DNA from: Paramarasmius palmivorus
Taxonomy: Eukaryota; Basidiomycota; Agaricomycetes; Agaricales; Marasmiaceae
Direction: 5' to 3'
Assembly: GCA_037176845.1 (NCBI GenBank)
Contig: JAYKXP010000037.1
Span: 124,001 to 188,000 of the forward strand
Length of the DNA stretch: 64,000 nucleotides
The notes below the pieces were generated by a model. The model made no database searches. It was not told where the DNA came from and was given only the letters and a program-made list of their open reading frames with translations. Positions 48,893-61,300 of the stretch are shown one piece after another. Within the stretch, counting starts at the first letter, position 1. Each line of letters starts with the position of its first letter. Position numbers and translations under genes: made by a program.

Positions 48893-50209
48893 TCAAATTT
48901 TCGCGGGCGTGATGGCATCAGAATTGACAGAAATTCCGCTCCGGATCTTATCTCTGTTGAAAACGGCTGAACGTTGAACGTTGAGCGTTGATAAGGGACC
49001 CTCTGGTATAATAGGAAGTACATGTCCATAGAGATACAACAGGGAACGATCAGGAAATAAACTATAATGGATAATATTCGCATCGCCGTATGCCCGACGG
49101 TGGACATGATTTTGAACGTATGTGCTGATATCTGTATACCCGTGGATCATAGACTCTCTGACCAGACCTGTTGAGTTGCGTGAAATCAAAGCTCTCTAGG
49201 TGCAAGTATTAGAACCCAAGGAATAAGGCCTCATTAACACTACATAGAGCACGTACCGGGAATAGCAGAACCATTGCAGGTAGTATTGCCATTACCAACG
49301 TTATGAGTGATATATACCCTGTCGCCATCGCTAGACCTGAGTATATACTGGTACAGGCCAGAGAACCCTGGAGACGATTCAGGAAGAGGGGGGTATATAG
49401 TAGTGAATCAAAACTTACCCCACGGTTTTTGTCTTGGAGGCTCTACTGGAGTAGCATGGCTGTCTTCAACCTCGTCCGGATCATCCACCGAATAAACCAG
49501 GGTGTTATTCAACGTAACACAGAAAGTTCCTTCGTTCACCGTGACCGTGCGCTCATGAAGATAGTCTAACTCCTCTAAAACGGTTTCCTCGTCGCCCGGA
49601 CGCATGATACGGTAGTATTGGTATCGTGGATCCTCTTGGAGTCGCTCACGTAGATCATCAATTTGCCTCCTACGCACTTCTTCTGGACTCGCTCCTTCAT
49701 TGGTGTCTTGGAAGAAGCCATTAGTTATAATTGGGAGTTCCGAAATGTCTTCTGGGTCCTCGGATATCGGTGTTGAGCCCATGTCGCTCTCAAAAAAGTT
49801 AAATCGCTCTTCCGACTCATCCTCGGTTCCGAATTGCTCAGATTGAGCTGCATCCTCTAATGCAAGTAATCCTAGACCGTGCTCCAGAAGTTCAGGTTTG
49901 TCTTGCTCGCCCACCTCCAACTCCTGTTCATCTGATCCCCAAGAAGGCTCCTCTAAAGAACGCAAGAACGAGGAATTTGGAGGAGACCAAGCTAGCAGAT
50001 AATGGTTTTAGTGAATGCTCGTAAGCTGTTATGACAGATGCGGCCCTACCAAATGAGCTTCCCCATCGTAAATGCATGTCAAATATAGAATCCCAAAACT
50101 TCCATTTCTCCTCCTTCGATGGCAGGATCAATGGAAGATCCGAGCCCGACTGAGGAGTCTCAGGGAGACAGGTCGAAGCGCAGGACGGTGTTTCGTCTGT
50201 GTGTTGCAT
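48893..50209 (-). CDS. Multi-repeat Asn/Gly-motif protein J
   Basis: 372-residue relative of the cluster family. Exons are 50050-50209, 49419-49991, 49257-49367 and 48893-49167, all introns phase 1, closing exactly. The N-terminal 200 residues are acidic and probably disordered, starting MQHTDETPSCASTC. Three repeat units follow: RTVTVNEGTFCVTLNNTLVY in exon 2, RVYITHNVGNGNTTCNGSAI-PG in exon 3, and YVQNHVHRRAYGDANIIHYS-LFPD in exon 4. Compare NKGDGNITNNRSILPG of the core family. The 39-nt exon is missing. No signal peptide or membrane helix is evident. The exon 1 start is the last ATG upstream of a continuous frame; the frame is open further, to 50365. Confidence 0.75.
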
Positions 50210-52145
50210 GAAGATGGTGGTCGGGAAGACAGCAGATGGGGGTCCCACACAGAAGTGGACCCACTTATAAGGACAGTGTAGCAGTGTGGCGCACTGCTTC
50301 ATATGGAGCTTTGCTGCTGGTATTAACAGCGTCACCTGAGCTTGCATCGGGTTTCCTGTCAACAAATCTGATTAGCGCCGAGTAAATAAAACAGCATCGT
50401 CGTTTGCTCACCGACTGTTCTGGACAAAAGAATACAAGGCGGGCTCTCATGAACCGTTCAACAAAAGGGCAGTAACGATAACGATGACGGAGATTCTTCG
50501 CTATCAGCTGAGAGCTTTCGCACTGATAATAGTGATATCGGCCGCACTTTCTCCCAACAAGCTATGCGCACATAGCCTCAGGAACAGGTCGAGTCAAGTC
50601 CGCTTTCGTAGCGGGATTTCTGAGTCTAGGTGACTTCCGCGAAGAATTGGTCCTTGGTCCAAGTCTGGACGGAACTATAAATGAGCTGGGAACTAGACTT
50701 TTAAAAAAATAATCACTCACAATTCGAATCGCTGGCCTTTCATAGGATTGATATTCTTAGCGCTCACTGCCCATTTTGCTATCAGTTCGGAGTGTATAGC
50801 TGTTACGAATTGTAGCCTTCCTATAGCATTCCTATGATAATGCGCATGTGGTGACTCTGAGGATAACACGTCTAATACGACAGCTTAAGTGTCAAAGGAC
50901 GAAAAGGTGGCATTAGAAAGCTTACCAGGCAAATTGAAAAGCTCAGACCCAATTTCGACGTACATACCCTGAGTATGGCTGGACCCTGGATGATGGTGGG
51001 GGAGGCTGGAGCAAAGCTGTAGAGCGAAGACGCGACTCTTCACAGGTTCTCACGATTAACTCACAATGCTTTACCTTCAAAGTCTATGCACTCGCGCGTT
51101 CTTCCCCGACGCGCTCGATGCTGCAAGATTTCTTGACTCATGGCTGCTGTCTTACGGCCTCTCGAAGTTCAATTGAAGACCATCCCTGCATCACTGTTTT
51201 TTTCTGCGAATCGGGAAACATCTGAGAATGGTTGTGAGCACTTCATATTACTTTTTGTTGTCTCATTTTCTAGATTTTGACTGATGGATTGCGTAGTGAC
51301 ATGTTCCAAGGCATCTCTTTACCAATTCGTCGTCTTGAATGATTGCGGGAAACGGATCAAGTTTGCTGGACGGGGTTGTTCTGGAGGTTGGCTAGCGAGA
51401 AAAGTCTAGGGATATTAAAGGGATTTTCCTCGGAGGGAAAGGTGAGTCTTACAAGTCCTGCATTCATGCCATTCAAGCATTCTCATGGACATCATTACTA
51501 GGGCGCCTATACTTTTATGAAGTGGATGACGACTATCTGTTATCATCTCACCTCTGGCGACGGCCCTAGTTCGAATAAGAGACACTAGTCGGCTCCTCAT
51601 CGACTTCATTGATGCACCACACCAACATCACACCCGAAGGTGTGGGATGCTGCGGAATGCCAAAGAACTCTAGGCAAGTGGTGCTTCTTTTGCACGGAGA
51701 CGTCCCGCTGACCTTGGCAACCTTAGAGAATAACCCAAAGTTCAAAGAAGAAGGAAAAACTTGAAACGATGGCCAAACTGTTCATCCTGGATTCGACGAC
51801 AGAATCATAATGTCTGAACCATTTGTTTCAAAGATAGATTCCGTGTTCTTATCCACGGTCTTCCATAATCTTATCTATGATATCATACCACGCAGTGGAA
51901 TGTCATTGGCAGGAACACTCTTGCTTGACATCAACCAGGATCCATTAGCTGCAGCATACTCCCAGTCGCTTGTACTGGCCTTCCTGAATAGCTTCTTCGC
52001 GCCCAGCACAGCGTTCGTCGGTCTCGGTTCCTTTTATATAATCCGCAGCACAGCCGCATAATCTGATCACAGCGGTGAGGTGAAACGTACGTATATCTTT
52101 TAGCGTTTCTTATCCTCTCCTCTCCTCTCCTCTCACATTTCTCCC
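50210..52145. other. Gene-free stretch
   Basis: About 1.9 kb with no supported gene. It contains the promoter side of both flanking genes and a CT repeat next to the C2-protein start. Confidence 0.5.
52114..52135 (+). repeat. (CCTCT)n pyrimidine tract
   Basis: Four near-perfect CCTCT units ending 10 bp before the ATG at 52146. CT-rich blocks near transcription starts are common in fungal promoters. Confidence 0.75.
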
Positions 52146-53939
52146 ATGCCAGGCCGTCGAAATCCAATCAGCATGACCAGCATCGTCGAAAAGGTTGGAG
52201 AAGCGATACACCAGGCAAAGTCGAATGCACATGATTTAGCAACAGTAACCAAGTCCTTGGCTGAGGAAAAGGTGCTGAATGTTCCGTATGTTGACCTAAC
52301 TATTCAAGTGCGTTATGATATCCGTTCTCTGTCAACTGTTCATGCATGCTGAATTGTTTTACAGTTCATTGGCGCATCAGGTATCCCAAAGATGGACGTT
52401 GTCGGCTCAGCTGATCCCTATTTCGTCGCCAAACTCGACAATAGGATCTCCTTCGTGTCGGTGGTATCACAGTCTCAAACATTCTCGTTGTCTGATGTGA
52501 TTATTCCATAGATCCACGGTCAAAATCGATACCTTGACACCGGTATGGAATGAAATATGGCGCGTTAGGAACGTACCCAGTACAGCGGATCTCCACGTAC
52601 AGGTTTTGGATAAGGATGTTGGGGCACCACACGATGATTATATTGGCAAGTTCAAGTGCTCAGTTGCTCCTGGAGCGAAAGAGATTGAGATAGAAGGTCC
52701 GATATTCAGGAGGGATAGGGGAACATTCTGGCTAAAGGTGCGAGCCGCTAATTATACCACCACCAACGTCATAATGACTGAAGGGTTGGCAGATTGAGTC
52801 TAAACCATCAACCGAATCTAGAGAGTATACATTCCTCTTTGATGGCCCCATACGCTACTCGCGACACTTTTCCCCAACCGTTGGCCTCTTCACGAATCTC
52901 GAGGGTACTAATGCAAGACTGTACTCTACTTGGAAGATGTATCTGGTTGGAGTTCCGATATTCTTCAGAGAGGTGCATCAGCCATGGAACAAGAACTACA
53001 AAGCTGCCCAGAACATATTTCAAGGACCAGCATCAATAGCTGTGCGTTCCGGGATCCAGGCAAGTGAAACGGCTACTTAGATCTCAAGATCTCCATTAAT
53101 CAATTGATATAGGCTGGCCACCGAATGCTCTACGCCCGAAGTACCTGTATGTAAACCCTGGCCGTTTTGTGTCATTCCTTTCTGACACATTTTCCTACGT
53201 CAGCAAACGGCTTCGGTGTCATCGAAAACGACAAAGACTTTATGGCGCTTCTTCACACCGGTAGTCGCCGACCTCAAGGTTTAGCCGGTCAATCTTCCGG
53301 TCAAGACCCTGATGGCCAGACGACCAGCAATAAACGAGCCAGCCGCACTCCTGAGCAGTTTGCCAACCGCATAAAACCAGCAGTCTACACGTACATTATC
53401 TCATCTGAAGATGAGTCATTCCGCTTCTCGGAAACCGGAGCAGCATTCTTCGTCGATTTCGCTTCAAAACACGCGCTACATTCCAACTGCGCTGAGACGG
53501 TGCGATATTCAGGGGAGTTCCATCCGAGGCCAAAAGGAGGATGGGATGCGTTTTCGGATACGGTGCCCGATGACGAAGCACAATGGGAGCTAGTACTCGA
53601 CAACAACAGCGGCACGTATTCACCCGATAAGGCGATGCTACCTGCCTTACAACGCCTGTTTGAGCACAACTTTGGTGGATTCGCGATTGTAGCTCTCGAT
53701 CATGAGGACGAAGAGCTCGTCAAAAGCCGGTATGTTACCCAGACCATCGAATAGTTGATTCAACTGTTCTGAATTCTGTTTCTAGGGAGGCTTGTAGGGC
53801 CTACGCGCTTAGATGTAGAGGTGTCAAGGATGATGAGCTACAACCACATATTGGAGAAGGTGAAGTTACGTTGAGCTACCAAGCGTCAACAAAGATGCCA
53901 TATATTGGCCCGACGCCACAAGGACAACGGGAGATGTGA
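52146..53939 (+). CDS. C2-domain protein
   Basis: Multi-exon protein whose N-terminal half is a C2 domain, a Ca2+/phospholipid-binding beta sandwich. It has DLTIQFIGASGIPKMDVVGS, ADPYFVAKLDN, TLTPVWNEIW and LHVQVLDKDVGAPHDDYIGK, so the usual Asp ligands (DPY, D-K-D) are present. After it come a fungal block FLFDGPIRYSRHFSPTVGLF with a WKMYL strand, and a C-terminal region with YTYIISSEDESFRFSETGAA and QRLFEHNFGGFAIVAL. The end is YIGPTPQGQREM. The start is MPGRRNPISM at 52146 or the Met nine codons later; a CT tract precedes it. The Gly-Ser-Thr processing site of C2-bearing phosphatidylserine decarboxylases is not seen. Likely a membrane-associated protein of unknown activity. Confidence 0.85.
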
Positions 53940-55346
53940 GAAACTCTGCATGATTGATTTGGTGTTGTCCGTCCATACTATCTATTGGTTATGTATTCTG
54001 TTGAGTGTGTTGTATAGGTTTGTAAACATATCTGTACTCGGTATTTCCCGCAGTTCCACGGCTCCGACAACACAACGCCGATTCCGACTTTGCTTAACTC
54101 ACCGACGGGTGTATTTGGCCGCCACCGCCTGGGAGTGGCTAGCGAAATCACACTCCTACTAAAGGCTACTAGGTAACTGCCCATCGGGCTAGTCTGGAAA
54201 GTCGGACACATGTTTAGTCACTCCGACAGGAGTACAATCATTCGGTCTCTTTCGCGTTGTCTTGATGTGGCCCTTTGACCGACCTCATCCCGCTCCCTGG
54301 TCAGACTGGAACATCTTGGCAATTGACAGATGGCAGATTGACCGTGTCTCAACCGTCGGTAGCCGGTAAACTCATGGATACTAATAGGTACTTGGGGCCT
54401 TCATTTCTGGATCGACAAGAGCAACTCACTGATAGGCAGCTATTGACTCAACGACGCACACTTTGCTCAAGTGAGATTTCATCGCGTCGCTGACATGTGT
54501 CAATATGTACACACCTTTCCGTTTATCAAACATGGACCCATGAATATTGGACAGTAGTGGCATGACTACGCAGTTTGTCGGCAAAAGTGAAACAGACAAG
54601 TAGCTCGAGCGGACTACGGATCAAAAGTGAAAAGGAAAGAGTAATCTACAGGGACATCTAAGTCCTCACAGCCTCTTTCCAGATTTATCCTGTGATACAT
54701 GAGGCCGAAGCAGTGATGACGAGTAGAAAGAAGGATTGCGCAGAGCCGCATAGGCAGGTTTACTCCACCCAGGGTGTGGTATACTTAGGTTGGGGGTTCG
54801 TTAATCTATGTCCAATGTCAGTCAAGTGTTCGCTGACACTCATCGCAATAGGACATGTCAGGCTACATCCTGTGTACGTTCATGATGAATTGTGACTGCA
54901 ACACGAAAGATAGCCCAAAGGTGTTGTGTTAACTCCTTGCTTACTGATACCTTCTTCCACGCTGACTCGTCTCCCGCATGCTAGCTTGCAAAGTCTCAAT
55001 GAAATGAGGAAAGCCGGAATCCAGAATGAAACGCGAAAAACACATCGGTCTCTTACATTTTTGCCGCAAGTCCATCTGTCTGCTCAAAACTCTCACCTGC
55101 ATGCCCTTATGACACTTACGGGACGACTCAACCCCGGCAAAAATAAATTCAGAGCGCTGTGTCGGTGGTTACATGAGAATATATCATGCTTGGAAGAGGA
55201 CTTGCGTTGGCAGTGCGCGAGGACGCCCATGGCGCATGATTGATTAGGTGAGGTACGGGCTTATATTCAAATCATTTGCTTTTAAGCTGACCGCAGTGCG
55301 AGCTTTACCCAGGCTCCATTCCGAAGGACTGAACAACACCCCTAAA
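53940..55346. other. Gene-free stretch
   Basis: 1.4 kb with short frames lacking motifs. A possible upstream exon of the following gene (acceptor near 55296, reading RALPRLHSEGLNNTPKM) cannot be confirmed. Confidence 0.4.
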
Positions 55347-57530
55347 ATGGTCGGCCATGTGTATGTTTTCCTTGCTGAGAGTTTGTTCTATCCGACTCAC
55401 TGCCTACAGGAACATGATGGACGACGTCCTTATCTCTCAACGTAAGTCGCCGCCATATCGTTGATGCAAGTAGCATTTCTCATCGAATGAAAACTAGTCC
55501 CTGCTTCTATTCTCAGATCATCTCTACGGGCTATGATTTCTCAAGGCCTCGCAGCACAAGCAACTTTTGTGGAGCATGTCCGCCGCAGGCTCAAGGAGTC
55601 GCCCCCGCCATATATCCCCGCTGATGAACTTTTCAGCGGCGAGTCTCCTCGACATGCGGAATATCTAGTCCTGACACGGTGCCTCTTCTCAAGCAAACTT
55701 GCCTCGGAGTCTCTGCCTTAGTGAGTGTAAATTAGTCCTTTCTCAATCATTGATCGCTAATTAATCTCAGTTTTACTCACTTTCTACGTTCCGTGCCTCA
55801 GGCAAATGCAAACTGGAATCCTGACGACCCATTGGAACATTCCCTTCAGACAGCTTGCGGGGACATGGTTCAGGCTGTACAAGCGCTGAAGGAATCGCGT
55901 CCGGTATTGACGGACGAGCATCGGGAGGATTTGATTCAGCTTTACTCGGCCTTGGACGAATGTGAAACATATTGTGGAACTAAGCAGCTCTCGTACCCCT
56001 TCCATCGAGCTCGGAGACAGGTTGAAGATCTTTTATCACTCCAGTTCCCAGATTTCTCTCCTCGACCGACGTCAGGCCTGTGCAAGAATGTCACAAAGCC
56101 CACCGTCACGATTGATCCCAGACACTTTAACAGACTGGAGTATACAATGCTTGGTTCTGTGCGGGTTCCTCGACTTATCAACGGGTTATGGCAGCTCTCA
56201 TCGCCAGCCTGGGGCTCTGCCTCGAGTGAAAAGCAATGCGCCGCTCTCGGTCAACTGGTGGAAGCAGGGCTTGTAGCTGCTGATATGGCAGACCATTATG
56301 TGGGTATCGTGTCAGCCTATGACGAGTGGCGCATCATCTAATCTGCTCTCAGGGCGACGCAGAACTCATTTTTGGCTCTTTTCGTAATAATTTAACAATG
56401 GATATTCGAGAAAGCATTGTTGTCGCCACAAAATGGTGCGTCTTCCGCCCCCTCGGCAAGACAATAAACACGGAACTTGTCCGGGACGCTGTAATGGAAC
56501 GATGGAAACGTATTGGTGGCCGTATAGAATTGCTCCAGGTGCGTCAGCCATTTACCCTTTCAGGTTTTTAGCATTGCCTCACCACGCATATTGTCGATCC
56601 CTGCAGTTTCACTGGTACAATGTAAGTTTGTCACGGTCCCTTGACTAAAATCAGATTTGACATGCATCTACCAGTACGCAGACAAGGAGTACCTGAATGT
56701 CCTCCTCGAACTAGTGAAGTTTGCAGAAAACCAGCCACATATCGTGAAGGAAATAGGGCTGTGTAATTTTGACTCGAAGCACACAGAAGAAGCATGCTCG
56801 TTTCTTCTATCTAAGCTGGGAAGAGTAGGGATCGTGTCGAATCAGATACAGGTACGAACACCTTTTTCAGAAAAGACACGGGATTCTGAAACCACTAGCA
56901 ATTAGTTTTCTCTTATTGACTGTCGTCCTCTGGTACATATGACAGCTGTGTGCCAGAAGTATGACATCAAGCTTTTAACTTATGGGTCTTTCGTACGTCG
57001 CCCCCTTGGCGCTCATATATCAAGGACCATGACTAACTTAAGATTTTGCACTATGCAGTGCGGTGGCTTCTTAGCCGACAAATGGCTGGGGAGGCACGCA
57101 CCTGACATTTATTTTGAGACGCCACAATTGACACCTTCACAGCGGAAGGTACGCCTTGAACCTACGGGACCCTTTCTCGTCGTGGCTGATCTATGGAACT
57201 GACTACATTCAGTATTTCGATATGATCTCGACTTGGGGCAATTGGGAGGATTTCCAGGCCCTTCTCCGCTCTTTGAAACAGATCGCGGATAAATACGGTG
57301 TCGATACTAGCAATATTGCCACTCGTTGGGTGCTTGATCACCCTGAGGTCGGTGCCGTGATTGTCGGAACCCGTTTGGGAGTCTCTAGCAACGTTGACTC
57401 AAATCTACGCACCTTCTCCTTCAAGCTTGATGCAGAGGATTTGAGGCAATTGGAGATGCACCACTTGGGGAAGCGGGCAAAGGAAGTGTTTGAGAAGATC
57501 GGGGATTGTGGCCATGAATACCAAAAATGA
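55347..57530 (+). CDS. Aldo/keto reductase with N-terminal extension
   Basis: NADPH-dependent aldo/keto reductase fold preceded by about 150 residues of unassigned helical sequence. The start is MVGHV, spliced to NMMDDVLISQ, then LPASILRSSLRAMISQG; a further upstream exon is possible. The extension includes EHVRRRLKESPPPYIPADEL and DDPLEHSLQTACGDMVQA. The barrel starts at TMLGSVRVPRLINGLWQLSS. Catalytic residues fit the family: Asp and Tyr in ADMADHYGDAE, Lys in VVATKWC, His in LLQFHWYN. The cofactor end shows IADKYGVDTSNIATRWVL and GAVIVGTRLG. At least eight short introns; stop at 57530. The role of the extension is unknown. It may be a lineage-specific oxidoreductase. Confidence 0.82.
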
Positions 57531-57738
57531 TATACGTTCATGACCTGGTACATACATACTTAACATAGAGAAAATGATCATTTATCGGGAACCACTTTGA
57601 GTATTGGTCTAGTGATACCAAATCAACAACGGTAGTAACTACGACAGTGCCTCTACCTAAAACTACAACCTAATGGTATAAAGAACCAATAATCAATTGA
57701 GCTAGTCCAGTCGTGAATAATGCAATGCTGACTGAGCG

Positions 57739-60161
57739 TCAATATATCCACCCTCTCTCGCCGAAAGCCATCCCATCGTTATCCGCCTCTTCGTCATCTA
57801 TGTCCATACTAATATCCTTCTCCAGAAACCTGCTAACCTTATCGACACCACCATCAAGGTCCATCTGCGAGCTATACCCAAACTGAAATTGCGATTGTGA
57901 CTGGGTCTCTCTCCTAGAAGGCGTCTTTGAGGGAGATCGAGACAAAGGTTCAGGTTGCGACTGACTCGAATGACGAGCAGCAGCGCCACGCAGCGGACTC
58001 GATTTGAGTTTGGGCGACTCAAGGTCCAAACTGATGTCGCCATCTACACGTTGTTGAGTAGACGCTAGTTGAGGTGCAAATGCTTCCGCATCGAAAGTGA
58101 AGTCGGGTAGAGGCGAATTGGGCACAATCACGGGTTCTTTTGAAGAACCTTGCGATCTACCTTGACTACGATCAGTTAGATCAGGCATTCGCGTTACACC
58201 TGTTTGACCATCCGGATTTGCTAGTGGAGCATGTTCATCTTCGCCAGAGTCTGAATCCGCACTGATAGATGATAGTGATTTTGCTGGTGGATAGCTGTTT
58301 CCGGTAGTGAAATCAATGGCATTGGCGTAGTTAGTTATTTCAGATGGCTGTATTGATAGCTCGTCCCAGCCAGGCTGCCTTTGAGGAAGGCTGGTCGTTG
58401 TCGCGATGGTACGCTGAGTTTCTTGTTTACTGCCGCGGTTGTCGGTCTGTGATTGAGAGGCACCTAGCATGACGCTCTTCGTACTAGCTTCAGCGCTGGT
58501 GTCCTTGGCATTGCGAGAGGCTGCGCTATTGATATCCATCTCGACAGATTCCGATGCTTCACCACCCCGCTTAGGACTAGTTGTTGGACCTAGGCGAACC
58601 TCTAGACTTACACCTGACGAGCGTCTTGGTTTCGCTTTGCCTTTGGGCGTAGACTTCTTAGCGCTCAAGAGCTCTGTAAGCGTAGGAATGGCTTTCTGAT
58701 TCTTTTTGGGGGTCGTCGGTAACGGAGATAGAGGTGACGATGAAGGTGCTACCATTCGCGTAGGAGAACCCTTGCTCCGAGCACTCTGGTCGAGGCGAAG
58801 CAGCTTTGCAGGACGACTGTTTGCAGGGGACGTAGGACGAGCACGTTTGTGGTGTGAGCTCTTTCCACCTTCTTCGGCTTCTCTGGCTTCTGCCATCTGA
58901 GCCGCTATGACGGCTGCACGAGTCGGTGTTTTAGGGCTACCGAATGCAGGAAGCGATGAAGAGAGCCCTAAACCGGCAATGGAGGACTTAGTACCTGCGG
59001 CTGGGAATGGGGATCTCGATGAAATGGGCGACTTCTTGGCACGCGTCTGCGCGGCAACAAGTGGGGAAGTATCCATCCTGCTCGGGGACAGAGGCGAAGA
59101 AGAGACAGGTGGTTCGTTCGGCTCCTGCTCGATGTGAGGTATCGGCGACGGCTGACGTCGCTGTGCGGGTAGCCCTACAACGGGAGTTGAGTGTTCTATT
59201 TGCGATGAGGAGAATGATGGCGGGAGGAAGGTCTATCAATCACGAACTTGTCAGTGCGATCGACTTAGCAGCAAAAAAGAACACTGACCGTCTCTGGTAT
59301 CTCAGTAATCTTCCTACGACGAGGGGCATGTTCGGGGTCTGATTGGTCTTCATCAGGACTCGAGGAGGCGATAGGTTTCCGCACAGACCCTGATTGCTTT
59401 GCTTTGGGTTTCATTCGCGTAGACGACTTCTGAGCGGTGAAACCTAAGGGTGTTGGGTCGAGTGGATCGGTTCCACTAGGTGTTTTCTTGAGCATCTTCT
59501 TCTTTCCTTTGGCTGATTGTGAAGCAACGGTGCGGGCGTCTTCACAAACCTGGAGTTGTGTGCGCGGTAAGGCCTCCTCAACAACTTTCTGTTGCCAGTT
59601 TTCAACCTTTTCCTTCAACTTGGCTTTCTCTGCAGCTCTTCTCTCCGTAAGACTCGCATTCCTCGATACCGTGACCGTTTCCTCCGACTTGTCCACGTCT
59701 ACTCTTTTCCGCTTCTCTCCTTTCTCTCCCGACATCTGTATGTCATCTTCTGTATCGGATCGTGGTCCCGGTGTCCACAGAGCGTACTTTCCCTTTGTAG
59801 AAGGGGGTTTTAACATCCGAGATATCAGAGTCCACCTCCCGTTCGAAGGGTCGCCATCCACCGCGTCATAAACCTCACAAATTCGTCTTCGTAATTCCTC
59901 GACTGTTTCCCTCAGCTCACTACCGACTTGTACATCATCTTCCTCATCATATTCGTCGTCCGACCCGGGCCTCGACGAAGGAACAGTCTTGATCGTTGAC
60001 AGATATTTTTGTTTCCGGAGCAGGCTCTCTGCGAATGCGTACACTGCCTTGGGGTGTTCGGGTGTCGATTTGGTAGCTGTCTTGGAGGAGGTAACAGGAG
60101 AAACTTTCGCTTTTCCGTTGGCAGCCCTCTTTACAGAGGTTCGAGCGGTTTTGGGAGGCAT
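57739..60161 (-). CDS. Large disordered basic protein, probably nuclear
   Basis: Unrecognised 788-residue protein in two exons, 59289-60161 and 57739-59232, phase 0, frame closing. The start MPPKTARTSVKRAANGKAK is strongly basic. A more ordered N-terminal part (HPKAVYAFAESLLRKQKYLS, LRETVEELRRRICEVYDAVD, NGRWTLISRMLKPPS) may be a small helical domain. A coiled-coil-like stretch, RRAAEKAKLKEKVENWQQKV, follows. The rest is Ser/Pro/Lys-rich with several SPK and TPK sites and KRARP, pointing to a chromatin or cell-cycle-phosphorylated protein. It ends DNDGMAFGERGWIY. No catalytic motif was seen. Function is not assigned. Confidence 0.78.
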
Positions 60162-60564
60162 CTGCAGTTATAGTATGTGGTAGAGCGTCGGCAACATGGA
60201 AGCTAAGAACAGGCAATAGAAATGAACATGAGTCACGGGATGGCCTTCACAAGCGCTGGTGTACAAACAATGGCACACGCGTCGGTTCCGGTAACCTCGA
60301 ACCACTCAATTAGGTATGTATGTATGTACATGCAACAAAATATGCACAATATTAGATCTTGGTGTGAAATAGCGCCGCATTCAACTCCATCAATGCTAAA
60401 CTCTCGTTCCGGAAAGTCTCCTATGATGAATAATTGAGACTACCGTATGTAGGATTGCATTACGGCGAGCAGCTCACAAGAAGAGGCATTGTTTACTTCC
60501 ATTATCCGTGGTGGCGTCAGTTTGCCATTGAGTGGAATGGTCAGCATCGAGAGTTACAAGCCTA

Positions 60565-61300
60565 TCGACGGTGTATTGCGGCTCAATAGACCTTGCATGA
60601 TACCCAGCACAGTCTCATTGCAACGCGAGAAGAGATTATATGCTCATGTTCACTTCCTAAACTATCGTTAGGGCGCAGGCTTGTCGTGAATGACACACGA
60701 TAGTTTATGGTTTGCTCGCTGACTATTAGAAGGCGATGGCGCAAAGGTCGGGGGGTCGATTTGCAAGCCCAAAGACATGTATTTCGTCACTTCCGTGAAC
60801 CACTGAGTGCAAGAAGTCATATCAGCATTGGCATTCGAAAATATGGATTAGATGTATAGGGTGCCAGATTCAGCTCGGAATATGCAAGCTCATAGCTATG
60901 CGTCTTGATGCCTGCTTTCGCAAAGACCTGGTCCGGGATCTGAGAAGGGGCTTGGGCTAAGTCGTATGTACCCTCATCAAGATGGTTCCCCGTAATGAAC
61001 GGATCCGGAATCTTTGAAATCCGACCTTTCCGCAGTATCTCAGATGGCAGTTCGGAGAACAAGCCTTCCGGACCATCCAGAGTAGGCACCCAGGGGAACT
61101 ACTCTTCCGCGGTTAGCAGTGATGCACTAATTGCTTGTCAATGAATGAGCTGTGTAGGGGGTTAATGCTGTTGTTCCTCAAGCAAGCGAGAGGGGTACTC
61201 TCGCATCCTGGTATCGCAGCAACGAAGTTGTCCCGGTCATTCTGGCGATTGAACGTCGCCGTCGCGCTAGCGATACGGTATAACATTCCATTATCTGCGG
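60565..61300 (-). pseudogene. Decayed type-B carboxylesterase fragment
   Basis: Minus-strand remains of a second copy of the esterase at 61932. Colinear matches to that gene appear in order: ATATFNRQNDRDNFVAAIPG (near 61260), PTLDGPEGLFSELPSEILRK (61080), ELAYSELNLAPY (60880), VHGSDEIHVFGLANRPPTFA (60780), and the terminal NTPS region (60570). The nucleophile half is absent, stops interrupt the region between matches, and an inserted residue breaks IPFITGN into IPDPFITGN. A tandem duplicate that lost its 5' half. Confidence 0.75.

Noticed and set aside
52146..53939. Phosphatidylserine decarboxylase with N-terminal C2 domain
   Set aside because: The C2 domain is clear, but no LGST-type processing site or decarboxylase blocks were found downstream.
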